A stretch of 6,386 nt of DNA from Desulfuromonadales bacterium (GTDB lineage: Bacteria > Desulfobacterota > Desulfuromonadia > Desulfuromonadales > BM103). This document shows positions 1 to 5,468 of the stretch, in pieces. A model generated the notes under the pieces. The model saw only the letters and a list, made by a program, of their open reading frames with translations. It did not search any database and was not told the DNA's origin. The translations under genes and the position numbers were made by a program. Within the stretch, counting starts at the first letter, position 1, and every line of letters begins with the position of its first letter. Location: assembly GCA_030640215.1 (NCBI GenBank), contig DAOWJU010000150.1, forward strand, positions 1 to 6,386. Direction: 5' to 3'.

Positions 1-1988
1 AGGACACCCTGAAAGGCCTCCGGGTTGTAACGGAAGGTCGTGCAGCCCTTTAGCCCCTGTTCGTAGGCATACATATAGATATCCTGGAAATCCTCATAGG
101 GATAATCACTGGGAACATTGGCGGTCTTGGAAATGGAGGAATCGATCCATTTTTGCGCTGCAGCCTGAATGTCGACGTGCTGCTTCGGAGTGACATCCTC
201 CGAGGTGATGAAGTTGTCAGGCAATCGTTCTTCCGGCTTTTCACTCTCCGGCATTGCTTGCGGATTGACCAACGCACGATAGGCCAGCAGTTCATAGGAG
301 AAGACATCAATCTTCTCTTTACTCTTCTTGCCCTGGCGGATCAGGTTACGCGAATAGTGATGCGCGAAGCTGGGCTCAATGCCATTGGAGGCATTATTGG
401 CAATCGACAGAGAGATCGTGCCTGTCGGCGCGATGGAGCTGTGATGCGTGAAGCGGGCACCAACCTCGGCCAGTTCGTCGACCAGTTCTGGCGCTTGCTT
501 GGCCAATTTCTGCATGTAACGACTGTAACGGGTATGCAGAATTCGTCCGGGGACACGTTGACCAACGCTGATACCATCTGCGGCCATTTCAGGACGCTTA
601 CGCAACATCTCCGCAGTGACTTCATATTCCTGGGTGAGTGCCGGCGCCGGTCCTTTTTCACGAGCCAGATCCAGTGCCTGCTGCCAGCCTGCCAGCGCCA
701 TCTGCAGGGTGACCTGCTCGGTAAAGGCGATAGCATCAGCATCGCCGTACTTCATACCGAGCATGGTGATGGTCGAGCCGAGGCCCAGATAGCCCATACC
801 GTGGCGGCGTTTACCGAAGATTTCGTCACGCTGTTGCTGAAGCGGCAGACCGTTAATCTCGACCACATTGTCCAGCATACGGGTGAAGACAGCGACGACC
901 TCATTGAAGTGCTCCCAGTTAAAACGTGTCTCAGCACTGAAAGGTTGTTCGACGAAACGGGTCAGGTTGATCGAACCAAGCAGGCAGGAACCGTAGGGTG
1001 GCAGTGGCTGCTCGCCACAGGGGTTGGTGGCACGGATCTCCTCGCAGAACCAGTTGTTGTTCATCTCATTGACCTTGTCAATCAGGATGAAGCCCGGCTC
1101 AGCAAAATCGTAGGTGGAAGACATGATCATGTTCCACAATTGCTTGGCGCGGATGGTACGATAGACCTTGCAGGCCACCTCACCAACGCTGTTTTGTATG
1201 TAGCCTTGTTTGACCGGCCAGTCCTTCCAGATGACCTGAGCGGGATCCTGCAAATCCAGCCCGTCGCGCTCAAGTTCCTTCTCGGTCAGGGGAAAACTGA
1301 GCGGCCACTCCGTATCCTGCTTGACCGCTTCCACAAATTCGTTGGTGATCAGCAATGACAGGTTGAACTGTCGCAACCTGCCGTCCTCGCGTTTGACTTT
1401 GATAAAATCGATCACATCAGGATGAGAGATGTCAAAAGTTGCCATCTGGGCACCACGTCGGCCACCAGCCGAAGCGACTGTACGACACATGCTGTCGTAG
1501 ATGTCCATGAACGACAGAGGACCAGAGGTGTTGGCGCCAGCGCCGTTAACAAAAGCATTGCGCGGCCGCAGGGTTGAGAAGTCATAACCAATGCCACAGC
1601 CCGCCTTGAGGGTCAGGCCAGCTTCGTGCACCTTGCCCAGGATATCGTCCATAGAATCCTCGACAGTCGCCGAAACAGTGCAGTTGATGGTCGAGGTCGC
1701 TGGCTTATGGCCGAGTGCACCAGCATTGGACGTGATACGCCCAGCCGGGATGGCGCCGTTATCCAGCGCCCACACGAAGCGTTTGAACCAGTGGTGTTGT
1801 TTCACCTCATCTTCTTCGACGGCCGACAACGCCTTGGCGACACGCTCGAAGGTTGCATTCAGGTCGGCATCAACTGGTTTCCCCAACGCATCCTTGAGAC
1901 GGTATTTACTGTCCCAAATATCCAGAGAGGCCTCCTGCCAGGGAATTTCGACCGTTTCATCAGTTTTTTTGATCACATTGCCTGCCAT
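1..1988 (-). CDS. nrdJ: Adenosylcobalamin-dependent (class II) ribonucleotide reductase, 3' end off the left edge
   Basis: Reduces ribonucleotides to deoxyribonucleotides in the cytoplasm. It makes its thiyl radical from B12 rather than from a diiron or glycyl-radical partner, so it works with or without oxygen. 662 complete codons are visible, with no frameshift. The start ATG at 1988 is preceded by AAAAGGA (1999-2005) and gives the N-terminus MAGNVIKKTDE. Catalytic features, numbered from this start: N-terminal redox cysteine C103 (INCTVS); the finger-loop triad N322-C324-E326 in NPCGEQPLPPYGSC, where C324 would carry the radical; the second redox cysteine C335 in SCLLGSINL; and the phosphate-binding PTGTISLSIANNASNGIEP segment from residue 521. 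The frame ends in GCTTFRYNP, leaving the family's C-terminal region, with its shuttle cysteines, beyond the edge. No nrdA/nrdB-type partner is present. It is transcribed divergently from the 2353-3599 operon and probably repressed by NrdR. Confidence 0.96.
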   Translation of the reverse strand, partial: MAGNVIKKTDETVEIPWQEASLDIWDSKYRLKDALGKPVDADLNATFERVAKALSAVEEDEVKQHHWFKRFVWALDNGAIPAGRITSNAGALGHKPATSTINCTVSATVEDSMDDILGKVHEAGLTLKAGCGIGYDFSTLRPRNAFVNGAGANTSGPLSFMDIYDSMCRTVASAGGRRGAQMATFDISHPDVIDFIKVKREDGRLRQFNLSLLITNEFVEAVKQDTEWPLSFPLTEKELERDGLDLQDPAQVIWKDWPVKQGYIQNSVGEVACKVYRTIRAKQLWNMIMSSTYDFAEPGFILIDKVNEMNNNWFCEEIRATNPCGEQPLPPYGSCLLGSINLTRFVEQPFSAETRFNWEHFNEVVAVFTRMLDNVVEINGLPLQQQRDEIFGKRRHGMGYLGLGSTITMLGMKYGDADAIAFTEQVTLQMALAGWQQALDLAREKGPAPALTQEYEVTAEMLRKRPEMAADGISVGQRVPGRILHTRYSRYMQKLAKQAPELVDELAEVGARFTHHSSIAPTGTISLSIANNASNGIEPSFAHHYSRNLIRQGKKSKEKIDVFSYELLAYRALVNPQAMPESEKPEERLPDNFITSEDVTPKQHVDIQAAAQKWIDSSISKTANVPSDYPYEDFQDIYMYAYEQGLKGCTTFRYNPEAFQGV

Positions 1989-2047
1989 TGATTCTTTATC
2001 CTTTTTGTCCACTCCTGCCCTATCAGGCTAGGGAAACACAAGTATTC

Positions 2048-2074
2048 GCGGGCTGGAACGCCACCAGCGCCCGC
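2048..2074 (-). other. Stem-loop in the nrdJ 5' leader
   Basis: Read on the minus strand, GCGG-GC-GCTGG and CCAGC-CCGC form a 9-bp GC-rich stem with a 2-nt bulge and a 7-nt loop. It sits 25-51 nt into the predicted nrdJ leader (start near 2099, ATG at 1988). There is no U-tract, so it is not a classical terminator. The leader of about 110 nt looks too short for a complete cobalamin riboswitch, and I saw no B12-box-like motif. Role unknown; it may affect mRNA stability or nrdJ translation. Confidence 0.4.
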
Positions 2075-2082
2075 ACAAATAA

Positions 2083-2098
2083 ACACCACATATTGTAT
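2083..2098 (-). promoter_or_regulatory. NrdR-type box 1 (nrdJ proximal)
   Basis: ACACCACATATTGTAT matches 13 of 16 positions of the NrdR box as I remember it (acaCwAtATaTwGtgt). It begins just downstream of the predicted nrdJ transcription start. NrdR is a zinc-ribbon/ATP-cone repressor that senses (d)ATP and controls RNR genes in most bacteria. Confidence 0.7.
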
Positions 2099-2105
2099 GA
2101 GCAGA

Positions 2106-2134
2106 AGTATAGGGTACTATATGTTGGTTTGCAA
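2106..2134 (-). promoter_or_regulatory. nrdJ promoter (sigma70-type)
   Basis: On the minus strand TTGCAA (2129-2134) and TATACT (2106-2111, 5/6 to the -10 consensus) are separated by exactly 17 bp. The predicted start is near 2099, giving a leader of about 110 nt. The two NrdR-type boxes overlap the spacer and the start region, as expected for repression. Confidence 0.65.
2114..2129 (-). promoter_or_regulatory. NrdR-type box 2, in the nrdJ promoter spacer
   Basis: GGTACTATATGTTGGT matches about 11 of 16 NrdR-box positions, including nearly all of the CwAtATaTwG core. It lies exactly 31 bp from box 1, about three helical turns, which is the paired spacing I recall for NrdR sites. It fills the spacer between the predicted -35 and -10, so NrdR binding here should block RNA polymerase. 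Confidence 0.65.
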
Positions 2135-2255
2135 ACCGAAAATCATCAGATTACAGTCGAACTCGTCACAACCAAGTAAAAACATGGAATTGGCGCATTA
2201 ATTTTTTATTGGGGACAAAAAAACTTACTTATGCATTCTCGCCTGCTCTATACTT

Positions 2256-2268
2256 GACAATAATTGTC
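2256..2268. promoter_or_regulatory. 13-bp perfect palindrome GACAAT-A-ATTGTC
   Basis: This perfect inverted repeat with a single central base lies upstream of the HcpR/FNR-like box of the 2353 operon. A second inverted pair, TTGTCGG (2264-2270) and CCGACAA (2295-2301), shares its right arm and brackets that box almost concentrically. The dyad could be an operator for another regulator or an accessory half-site array. I cannot assign it to a known protein. Confidence 0.4.
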
Positions 2269-2274
2269 GGACTT

Positions 2275-2316
2275 TTGACTTCAGTCATATTTTCCCGACA
2301 ACAAACGTCGTAACCT
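2275..2316 (+). promoter_or_regulatory. HcpR/FNR-like box and -10 of the three-gene hemerythrin operon
   Basis: TTGACTTCAGTCAT (2275-2288) fits TTGAC-N4-GTCAA except for the last base, and resembles the HcpR signal more than the classical FNR site TTGAT-N4-ATCAA. After 22 bp comes TAACCT (2311-2316), a poor -10 that keeps the key T1, A2 and T6. With a start near 2323 the box is centred at -41.5, typical of class II activation by CRP/FNR-superfamily proteins. The weak -10 and the absence of a -35 fit an activator-dependent promoter. The same arrangement recurs at 3880-3921 and, on the minus strand, at 5469-5510. Confidence 0.72.
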
Positions 2317-2352
2317 CTGATCAACAATCGAGGCAAAAAGGAGCCATACGAC

Positions 2353-2592
2353 ATGAACATTCCACAAGGCATCGGCGAACAAGCCATTAACAAAGTGATC
2401 GAGGAGCACCCCGTCATAGGCGAGATTCTGGAAAAGTACGACATCGGTTGCACCACCTGCGGAGTCGGTATCTGCCTGGTGAAGGATGTCGTTTCAATCC
2501 ATGCCCTTGGCGACGAAGCGGAAGCTCAGATCGAGCAGGAAATCACCGACTATCTGCATACACAGAACATAACTGAAGGAGAACCAGCATGA
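2353..2592 (+). CDS. Small three-cysteine protein (DUF542/DUF1858-like domain)
   Basis: 79 aa, soluble, no signal peptide. The layout is a short helix-rich lead, INKVIEEHPVIGEILEKYDI, then C33-T-T-C36-G-V-G-I-C41, then a charged helix. This resembles the DUF542 domain at the N-terminus of RIC/YtfE/ScdA iron-sulfur repair proteins (a KYGIDFCCGG core) and equally DUF1858 (a GCxxC core). I cannot decide between them by eye. In RIC the DUF542 cysteines contribute to repair of damaged Fe-S clusters together with a hemerythrin domain. Here the hemerythrin is a separate gene two positions downstream, which suggests a split version of that system. The ATG at 2353 follows AAGGAG (2338-2343) by 9 nt. 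The stop overlaps the next start by 4 bp (ATGA), so translation is probably coupled. First gene of the operon; function inferred only. Confidence 0.8.
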   Translation: MNIPQGIGEQAINKVIEEHPVIGEILEKYDIGCTTCGVGICLVKDVVSIHALGDEAEAQIEQEITDYLHTQNITEGEPA

Positions 2593-3047
2593 GTAAACTA
2601 GCTTGCGGCTGCCCCAGCGCTAACGTCCGTACTATAGAGAAAAAAGCAACTGAAGAGATCACATCAACCGAAAGCCGACCATCTGAGCTTCGCCAATGGC
2701 CAACCCAACTGCATCTGGTGCCACCGAGTGCACCTTATCTGCAGAATGCACACCTGCTTATCGCTGCTGATTGTGTGCCCTTTGCATATGCAGACTTTCA
2801 TCGTGACTTTATCAAAGGCCGGGTACTGGTTAACGCCTGTCCGAAGCTCGACGACACCAGTCCTTATGTCGAGAAGCTGGCCGCAATGATCAGCCAAAAT
2901 GACATTCAGTCAATCACGGTACCGATTATGGAAGTTCCCTGCTGCCGAGGCCTTGGAATGATGGCACAGGAGGCGGTGAAACAATCAGGTAAGGACGTTC
3001 CCGTCGAAATTGTCATTATAGGCATTGATGGCGAAAGGAAGAGCTAA
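2589..3047 (+). CDS. Cysteine-rich presumed iron-sulfur protein of the AADCVPFAY/CPKLDD family, lacking ferredoxin domain
   Basis: 152 aa, cytoplasmic. Key segments: C6-G-C8-P near the N-terminus; SELRQWPTQLHLVPPSAP (32-49); AADCVPFAYADFHRDF (59-74); NACPKLDD (82-89); and EVPCCRGLG with C118-C119 (115-123). I recognise these blocks from proteins annotated as 4Fe-4S binding, often found near hybrid cluster protein (hcp) or hemerythrin genes in anaerobes. Those relatives normally carry an N-terminal two-cluster ferredoxin domain before a cysteine-proline linker. Here the frame starts at that linker, so the domain is absent: upstream is the preceding gene, not a broken ferredoxin. The start ATG has AAGGAG (2576-2581) 7 nt before it. 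The biochemical role is not known to me; the invariant-looking cysteines C62, C84, C118 and C119 may bind a metal cluster. The stop abuts the hemerythrin start. Confidence 0.82.
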   Translation: MSKLACGCPSANVRTIEKKATEEITSTESRPSELRQWPTQLHLVPPSAPYLQNAHLLIAADCVPFAYADFHRDFIKGRVLVNACPKLDDTSPYVEKLAAMISQNDIQSITVPIMEVPCCRGLGMMAQEAVKQSGKDVPVEIVIIGIDGERKS

Positions 3048-3599
3048 ATGAAGGCCAATGTAACTCAAGTCATGGTTGACGAACACGAGCTGATCCTGCG
3101 CATGATTGCCCTGGTAGAGCACAACACGGCCTTGCTCGAAGCGGGCAAGTTCCGCAACTGGCAGTTCTACCTTGACGCGGTTGATTTTATTCGCAACTTC
3201 GCTGACCACTTTCATCACGCCAAGGAAGAGGATGTACTCTTCAGCGAGCTGGTCAAAAACGGCATGCCGGAGAAACAATCACCGATCGAAGCAATGCAGA
3301 TGGAGCACGACCAGGGGCGCGCCCACGTTCGTAGCATGGAAGACGCGGCACAGAAAGCTCTTGCTGGCGAAACCGGTCAGGCAACCATCATTGCCGAGCA
3401 TGCCAAAGGCTACGCAGAGCTGCTGCGTGGCCACATTGAGAAGGAAAATGATATCCTCTACCCACTGGCTGAACGGATACTGCCGGACGATGTACGTGGA
3501 GGCATGCTGACAGCATATGAAGTCGCCGAGGCAAAAATGCCTGGGCTCAAAACGAAATACCAAAAGTTGGTAGAAGAGTACGAACAGCAAATCAAATAG
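3048..3599 (+). CDS. Hemerythrin (HHE) domain protein
   Basis: 183 aa, soluble four-helix-bundle protein expected to bind a diiron centre. Visible ligand candidates are H13 (VDEHELI), H57 and E61 (HHAKEED), H87 (MEHDQGR), and H129 with E133 (GHIEKEN). The spacings 13-57-87-129 match those I recall for the hemerythrin part of E. coli YtfE/RIC. I find no histidine at the spacing of the fifth RIC ligand; H25 is the nearest, so coordination may differ. Family members bind O2 or NO, or move iron during cluster repair. The ATG follows the upstream TAA directly, with AAGGA (3035-3039) 8 nt before it. Last gene of the operon, which ends at the terminator at 3790-3820 beyond an inserted repeat element. 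The C-terminal tail (about 155-183) is a charged helix. Oxygen or NO sensing, storage, and Fe-S repair are all possible. Confidence 0.92.
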   Translation: MKANVTQVMVDEHELILRMIALVEHNTALLEAGKFRNWQFYLDAVDFIRNFADHFHHAKEEDVLFSELVKNGMPEKQSPIEAMQMEHDQGRAHVRSMEDAAQKALAGETGQATIIAEHAKGYAELLRGHIEKENDILYPLAERILPDDVRGGMLTAYEVAEAKMPGLKTKYQKLVEEYEQQIK

Positions 3600-3604
3600 C
3601 TAGG

Positions 3605-3762
3605 AGGCTGTCGGGCTATACGGGCCGAAGCGAAAATTCGGAAGTTTGAGACCAGATTTTGGCTCATTTGATAGTAATAGCTGTAGCTATTGGTAGAAAA
3701 GGAGCTGAAATATGGGCCAAACAGCCGGATTTGCAGCCGGGTCATGGATAGTCCTACAGCCT
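3605..3762. mobile_element. MITE-like element with 15-bp imperfect terminal inverted repeats
   Basis: The left end AGGCTGTCGGGCTAT (3605-3619) and right end ATAGTCCTACAGCCT (3748-3762) are inverted repeats matching at 13 of 15 positions. The 158-bp element encodes no transposase. It holds two further dyads, CCGAA/TTCGG (3625-3641) and AATAGCT-GT-AGCTATT (3676-3691, perfect), and a direct repeat CAGCCGG (3722-3728, 3734-3740). An AGGAG-plus-ATG near 3700-3714 opens a 44-codon frame that leaves the element. No clear target-site duplication is visible. It begins 5 bp after the hemerythrin stop codon. The layout is that of a non-autonomous insertion-sequence derivative; the parent family is uncertain. 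Confidence 0.7.
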
Positions 3763-3789
3763 TCTATAGCAACCTTCCATTTGAAGACA

Positions 3790-3820
3790 AAAGCCCACGA
3801 TCTGTGGGCTTTTTGTTTTT
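3790..3820 (+). terminator. Rho-independent terminator of the hemerythrin operon
   Basis: AAAGCCCAC (3790-3798) and GTGGGCTTT (3804-3812) form a perfect 9-bp stem around the 5-nt loop GATCT, followed by TTGTTTTT. This is a textbook intrinsic terminator for the plus strand. It lies 190 nt after the hemerythrin stop, with the MITE-like element in between, so it was presumably nearer the gene before the insertion. Confidence 0.92.
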
Positions 3821-3879
3821 CTGCGATGGCATCACTTCTACACTGACACCAAAGCAGAGCTAAGTCGGTGACGGATCAA

Positions 3880-3921
3880 TTGACTTGAGTCATGTTACCC
3901 AAGTTACGACACAGTTATAAT
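3880..3921 (+). promoter_or_regulatory. HcpR/FNR-like box and consensus -10 of the zinc-ribbon gene
   Basis: TTGACTTGAGTCAT (3880-3893) differs from the box at 2275 at one position. After 22 bp comes a perfect TATAAT (3916-3921). The start is predicted at 3928, which puts the box centre at -41.5 and leaves a 27-nt leader. This is the strongest -10 of the three matching promoters. There is no good -35, consistent with activation by the box-binding protein. Confidence 0.78.
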
Positions 3922-3954
3922 CCGTAAAAAATTCACACTTTAAGGAGATTCACA

Positions 3955-4233
3955 ATGGGATGTTGTTCAAATAACGGTGGCAATACAGGACCCTTTGCCG
4001 AAGGCAGAGAGCTGGTTGAATTTGTCTATCAGGCACACGGCGGCGGTCTCCGGGATCAACCGGTGCCAAACGGCGGCCTGGTGACTATCTGCCAGGGCTG
4101 TGGTGCTGAATTCACCTTAACTACTTTTGTCGGTCAGTGCCAGGCATGTGACGGCGTCCATGCTGTCTCCCCACCCCGCGCTAACGATGTGGCTAACATT
4201 CAGTTTGCAGGTAAAGACTTCCGGCTTCCCTGA
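3955..4233 (+). CDS. Small zinc-ribbon-like protein of unknown function
   Basis: 92 aa, no signal peptide or membrane segment. It starts MGCCSNNGGN, with a vicinal cysteine pair C3-C4, and has a central C46-Q-G-C49 / C62-Q-A-C65 pair of knuckles 12 residues apart, the layout of a zinc ribbon or rubredoxin-like site. A conserved-looking GVHAVSPPRAND stretch follows. I do not recognise a named family. AAGGAG (3942-3947) lies 7 nt before the ATG, and the gene is monocistronic: terminator upstream at 3790, convergent gene downstream. The HcpR/FNR-like promoter ties it to the hemerythrin operon and the NapH-like gene, so a role in low-oxygen or nitrosative response is inferred. The exposed CC pair could be a thiol, metal or NO target. 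Confidence 0.85.
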   Translation: MGCCSNNGGNTGPFAEGRELVEFVYQAHGGGLRDQPVPNGGLVTICQGCGAEFTLTTFVGQCQACDGVHAVSPPRANDVANIQFAGKDFRLP

Positions 4234-4256
4234 GAATCTGCGATCTCCTCTTGCCT

Positions 4257-4284
4257 CCCCCTTTTCCAAGGGGGACTGAGGGGG
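4257..4284. repeat. C5/G5 hairpin repeat unit
   Basis: CCCCCTT-TTCC-AAGGGGG (4257-4274) is a perfect 7-bp stem, followed by ACTGA and a second G5 run (4280-4284). Repeats of this style, with alternating C5/G5 blocks around a short A/T core, are dispersed widely in bacterial intergenic DNA. It starts 24 bp after the zinc-ribbon stop. It has no U-tract, so it is more a REP-like unit than a terminator, though it could protect the mRNA 3' end. Confidence 0.6.
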
Positions 4285-4300
4285 ATTCTGGTGTCGCTTC

Positions 4301-4338
4301 AATAACGAAATGACGTAATACAGCGCCGTTATTTTTTG
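4301..4338 (+). terminator. Possible terminator after the zinc-ribbon gene
   Basis: AATAACG (4301-4307) and CGTTATT (4327-4333) are perfect inverted repeats with a 19-nt loop, and the right arm runs into T6 (4332-4338 region). The stem is AT-rich and the loop long, so efficiency would be modest. It is the only U-tract structure downstream of 4233. Confidence 0.35.
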
Positions 4339-4350
4339 TGCAAGCAAGGC

Positions 4351-4392
4351 ATGTCTTGAGTTGCATAGTCGTAACTATACAGCTTAAGACAT
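4351..4392. repeat. 42-bp near-perfect palindrome (19-bp stem)
   Basis: ATGTCTTGAGTTGCATAGT (4351-4369) can pair with ACTATACAGCTTAAGACAT (4374-4392) around a CGTA tetraloop: 16 Watson-Crick pairs, two G-U pairs and one C-A mismatch. It lies between the two convergent genes at 4233 and 4458. Neither side has a clear U-tract. It may be a small mobile palindrome, a bidirectional 3'-end structure or a protein binding site; unassigned. Confidence 0.65.
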
Positions 4393-4425
4393 AACGCAGC
4401 TGGCGCGGAAAAGAACAAGTTGGAT

Positions 4426-4446
4426 GCGTCAGTTTGTCGTTGACGC
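4426..4446. repeat. 19-bp direct repeat, copy A, with internal inverted repeat
   Basis: GCGTCAGTTTGTCGTTGAC (4426-4444) recurs identically at 6368-6386. With the next two bases it forms a small dyad, GCGTCA (4426-4431) and TGACGC (4441-4446), with a 9-nt loop. It sits 12 bp beyond the stop codon of the NapH-like gene. The two copies have the same orientation and bracket the NapH-like and phosphoribosyltransferase genes. Confidence 0.75.
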
Positions 4447-4457
4447 GGCACAAGCTA

Positions 4458-5459
4458 TTAATGCCCAAAACGAGCAGCCATCGGGATCAATTGCCGATAG
4501 TTATCGTAAGTCAAACTGGTCTGCCAGTGATCGGTAAGCATACCGGTCAACACCCCTCCCGTAAAAAGCAACATTACAATCACAACAAATGCGACGCCAG
4601 GTACAGGCCGTTTCCAGAGAGCCATCGACAGAGCGCCCTTTTCGGGACAGTTGCTGACACAGGTCAGGCAACCAGTGCACTCTGGTGAATGAATCTTCTG
4701 CTTATGTTGCACATCGATCTGCGCTGGACAAACGCGGCTACAGGCACCGCAGTCGATGCACTTGTCCTGAAAGCGAGACACTTTGAACGGGCTGAACATA
4801 CTCAACAAGCCAAGCAACGCGCCATAGGGACAGAGGTAACGACACCAGAAATTCTTATAAACAACTGACAATAACGACAGAGCGACGATAACGACCATAC
4901 TGGTGGTCGACATGCTGGTAAAGAAGTGCAGCATCTTCACATCGGCAATCGCCCAGTAAGGAGCACTGAGAAATTCTTTAAGGGCGACTGTCGGCATACC
5001 AACCAGAATCAGATTGGCGAAGAAAAAGAGCAGCGCGTACTTGATGAACTGTAGAAAAAGATCGAGGCTTCGCCAGATGCGGAAATTGCGTCCGAACAGT
5101 TTACGACCCAGCTTCCAGCTCGCTTCTGAGAGAGTGCCCACCGGGCAGATAAACGAACAGAACGATTTCTTGGTTAGCAACGCCATGGCAAGAAAGGTCA
5201 GAAAGAGCACCAGCGCTGCCGGATGGACCGTGTCAAAGTATCCGGTGAGCAGCCAGGTTTTGAGGCTCACCAGCGAACCAATCGGCAGAAAGCCCTCAAC
5301 CCCCGGTGGCCGCGAATAATACCCTGCCCGTCCCATGGTTTCAAAATGGCGAACAAACAACCAGAATTGTATACCGAGGAAGAGAGACCAGCCGAAGAAA
5401 AGCCACTGGATCGTCAAGCGCCAGTGACTTGCTTTTTGCCAATTGATTACTTTATTCAT
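4458..5459 (-). CDS. NapH-like polytopic membrane protein with two [4Fe-4S] ferredoxin motifs
   Basis: 333 aa from the ATG at 5459. Hydrophobic segments near residues 16-36, 80-96, 137-155, 187-201 and 288-308 give about five membrane spans. Two CxxxCP motifs follow spans (C101/C105 and C206/C210), as in the NapH/NosR/CcoG group. The cytoplasmic ferredoxin part has C234-C237-C240-C244P and C261-C264-C267-C271P, enough for two [4Fe-4S] clusters. Such proteins move electrons between the quinone pool, or another donor, and a redox partner. No nap, nos, cco or rnf partner lies in the window, so the partner is unknown and no symbol is given. The upstream in-frame TTG at 5510 is rejected as a start because it is the first base of the HcpR/FNR-like box. 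No good ribosome binding site precedes the ATG, and the predicted transcript start is only 3 nt upstream. Confidence 0.9.
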   Translation of the reverse strand: MNKVINWQKASHWRLTIQWLFFGWSLFLGIQFWLFVRHFETMGRAGYYSRPPGVEGFLPIGSLVSLKTWLLTGYFDTVHPAALVLFLTFLAMALLTKKSFCSFICPVGTLSEASWKLGRKLFGRNFRIWRSLDLFLQFIKYALLFFFANLILVGMPTVALKEFLSAPYWAIADVKMLHFFTSMSTTSMVVIVALSLLSVVYKNFWCRYLCPYGALLGLLSMFSPFKVSRFQDKCIDCGACSRVCPAQIDVQHKQKIHSPECTGCLTCVSNCPEKGALSMALWKRPVPGVAFVVIVMLLFTGGVLTGMLTDHWQTSLTYDNYRQLIPMAARFGH

Positions 5460-5468
5460 GGTTTGTCG

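Noticed and set aside
153..1358. A 401-codon open frame on the plus strand
   Set aside because: It is antisense to nrdJ, whose minus-strand frame holds all catalytic motifs. The plus-strand translation shows no recognisable domain.
1591..2031. Plus-strand frames of 121-146 codons near the nrdJ start
   Set aside because: They are shadows of the nrdJ 5' part, without ribosome sites or recognisable motifs.
1989..2110. A cobalamin riboswitch in the nrdJ leader
   Set aside because: The leader is only about 110 nt and I found no B12-box-like sequence or complex multi-stem layout, only one bulged hairpin.
2254..2282. TTGACA at 2254-2259 as the -35 of a conventional sigma70 promoter for the 2353 operon
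   Set aside because: No -10-like hexamer lies 16-18 bp downstream; the better supported promoter uses TAACCT at 2311 with the HcpR/FNR-like box.
3712..3846. A 44-codon frame with an AGGAG ribosome-like site starting inside the MITE-like element
   Set aside because: It crosses the element's right end and runs straight through the strong terminator, so a full message is unlikely. The protein resembles nothing I know.
4426..4446. An integron attC-type recombination site
   Set aside because: The GTTGACG sequence does not fit the GTTRRRY core, and there are no paired core sites or integrase in the window.
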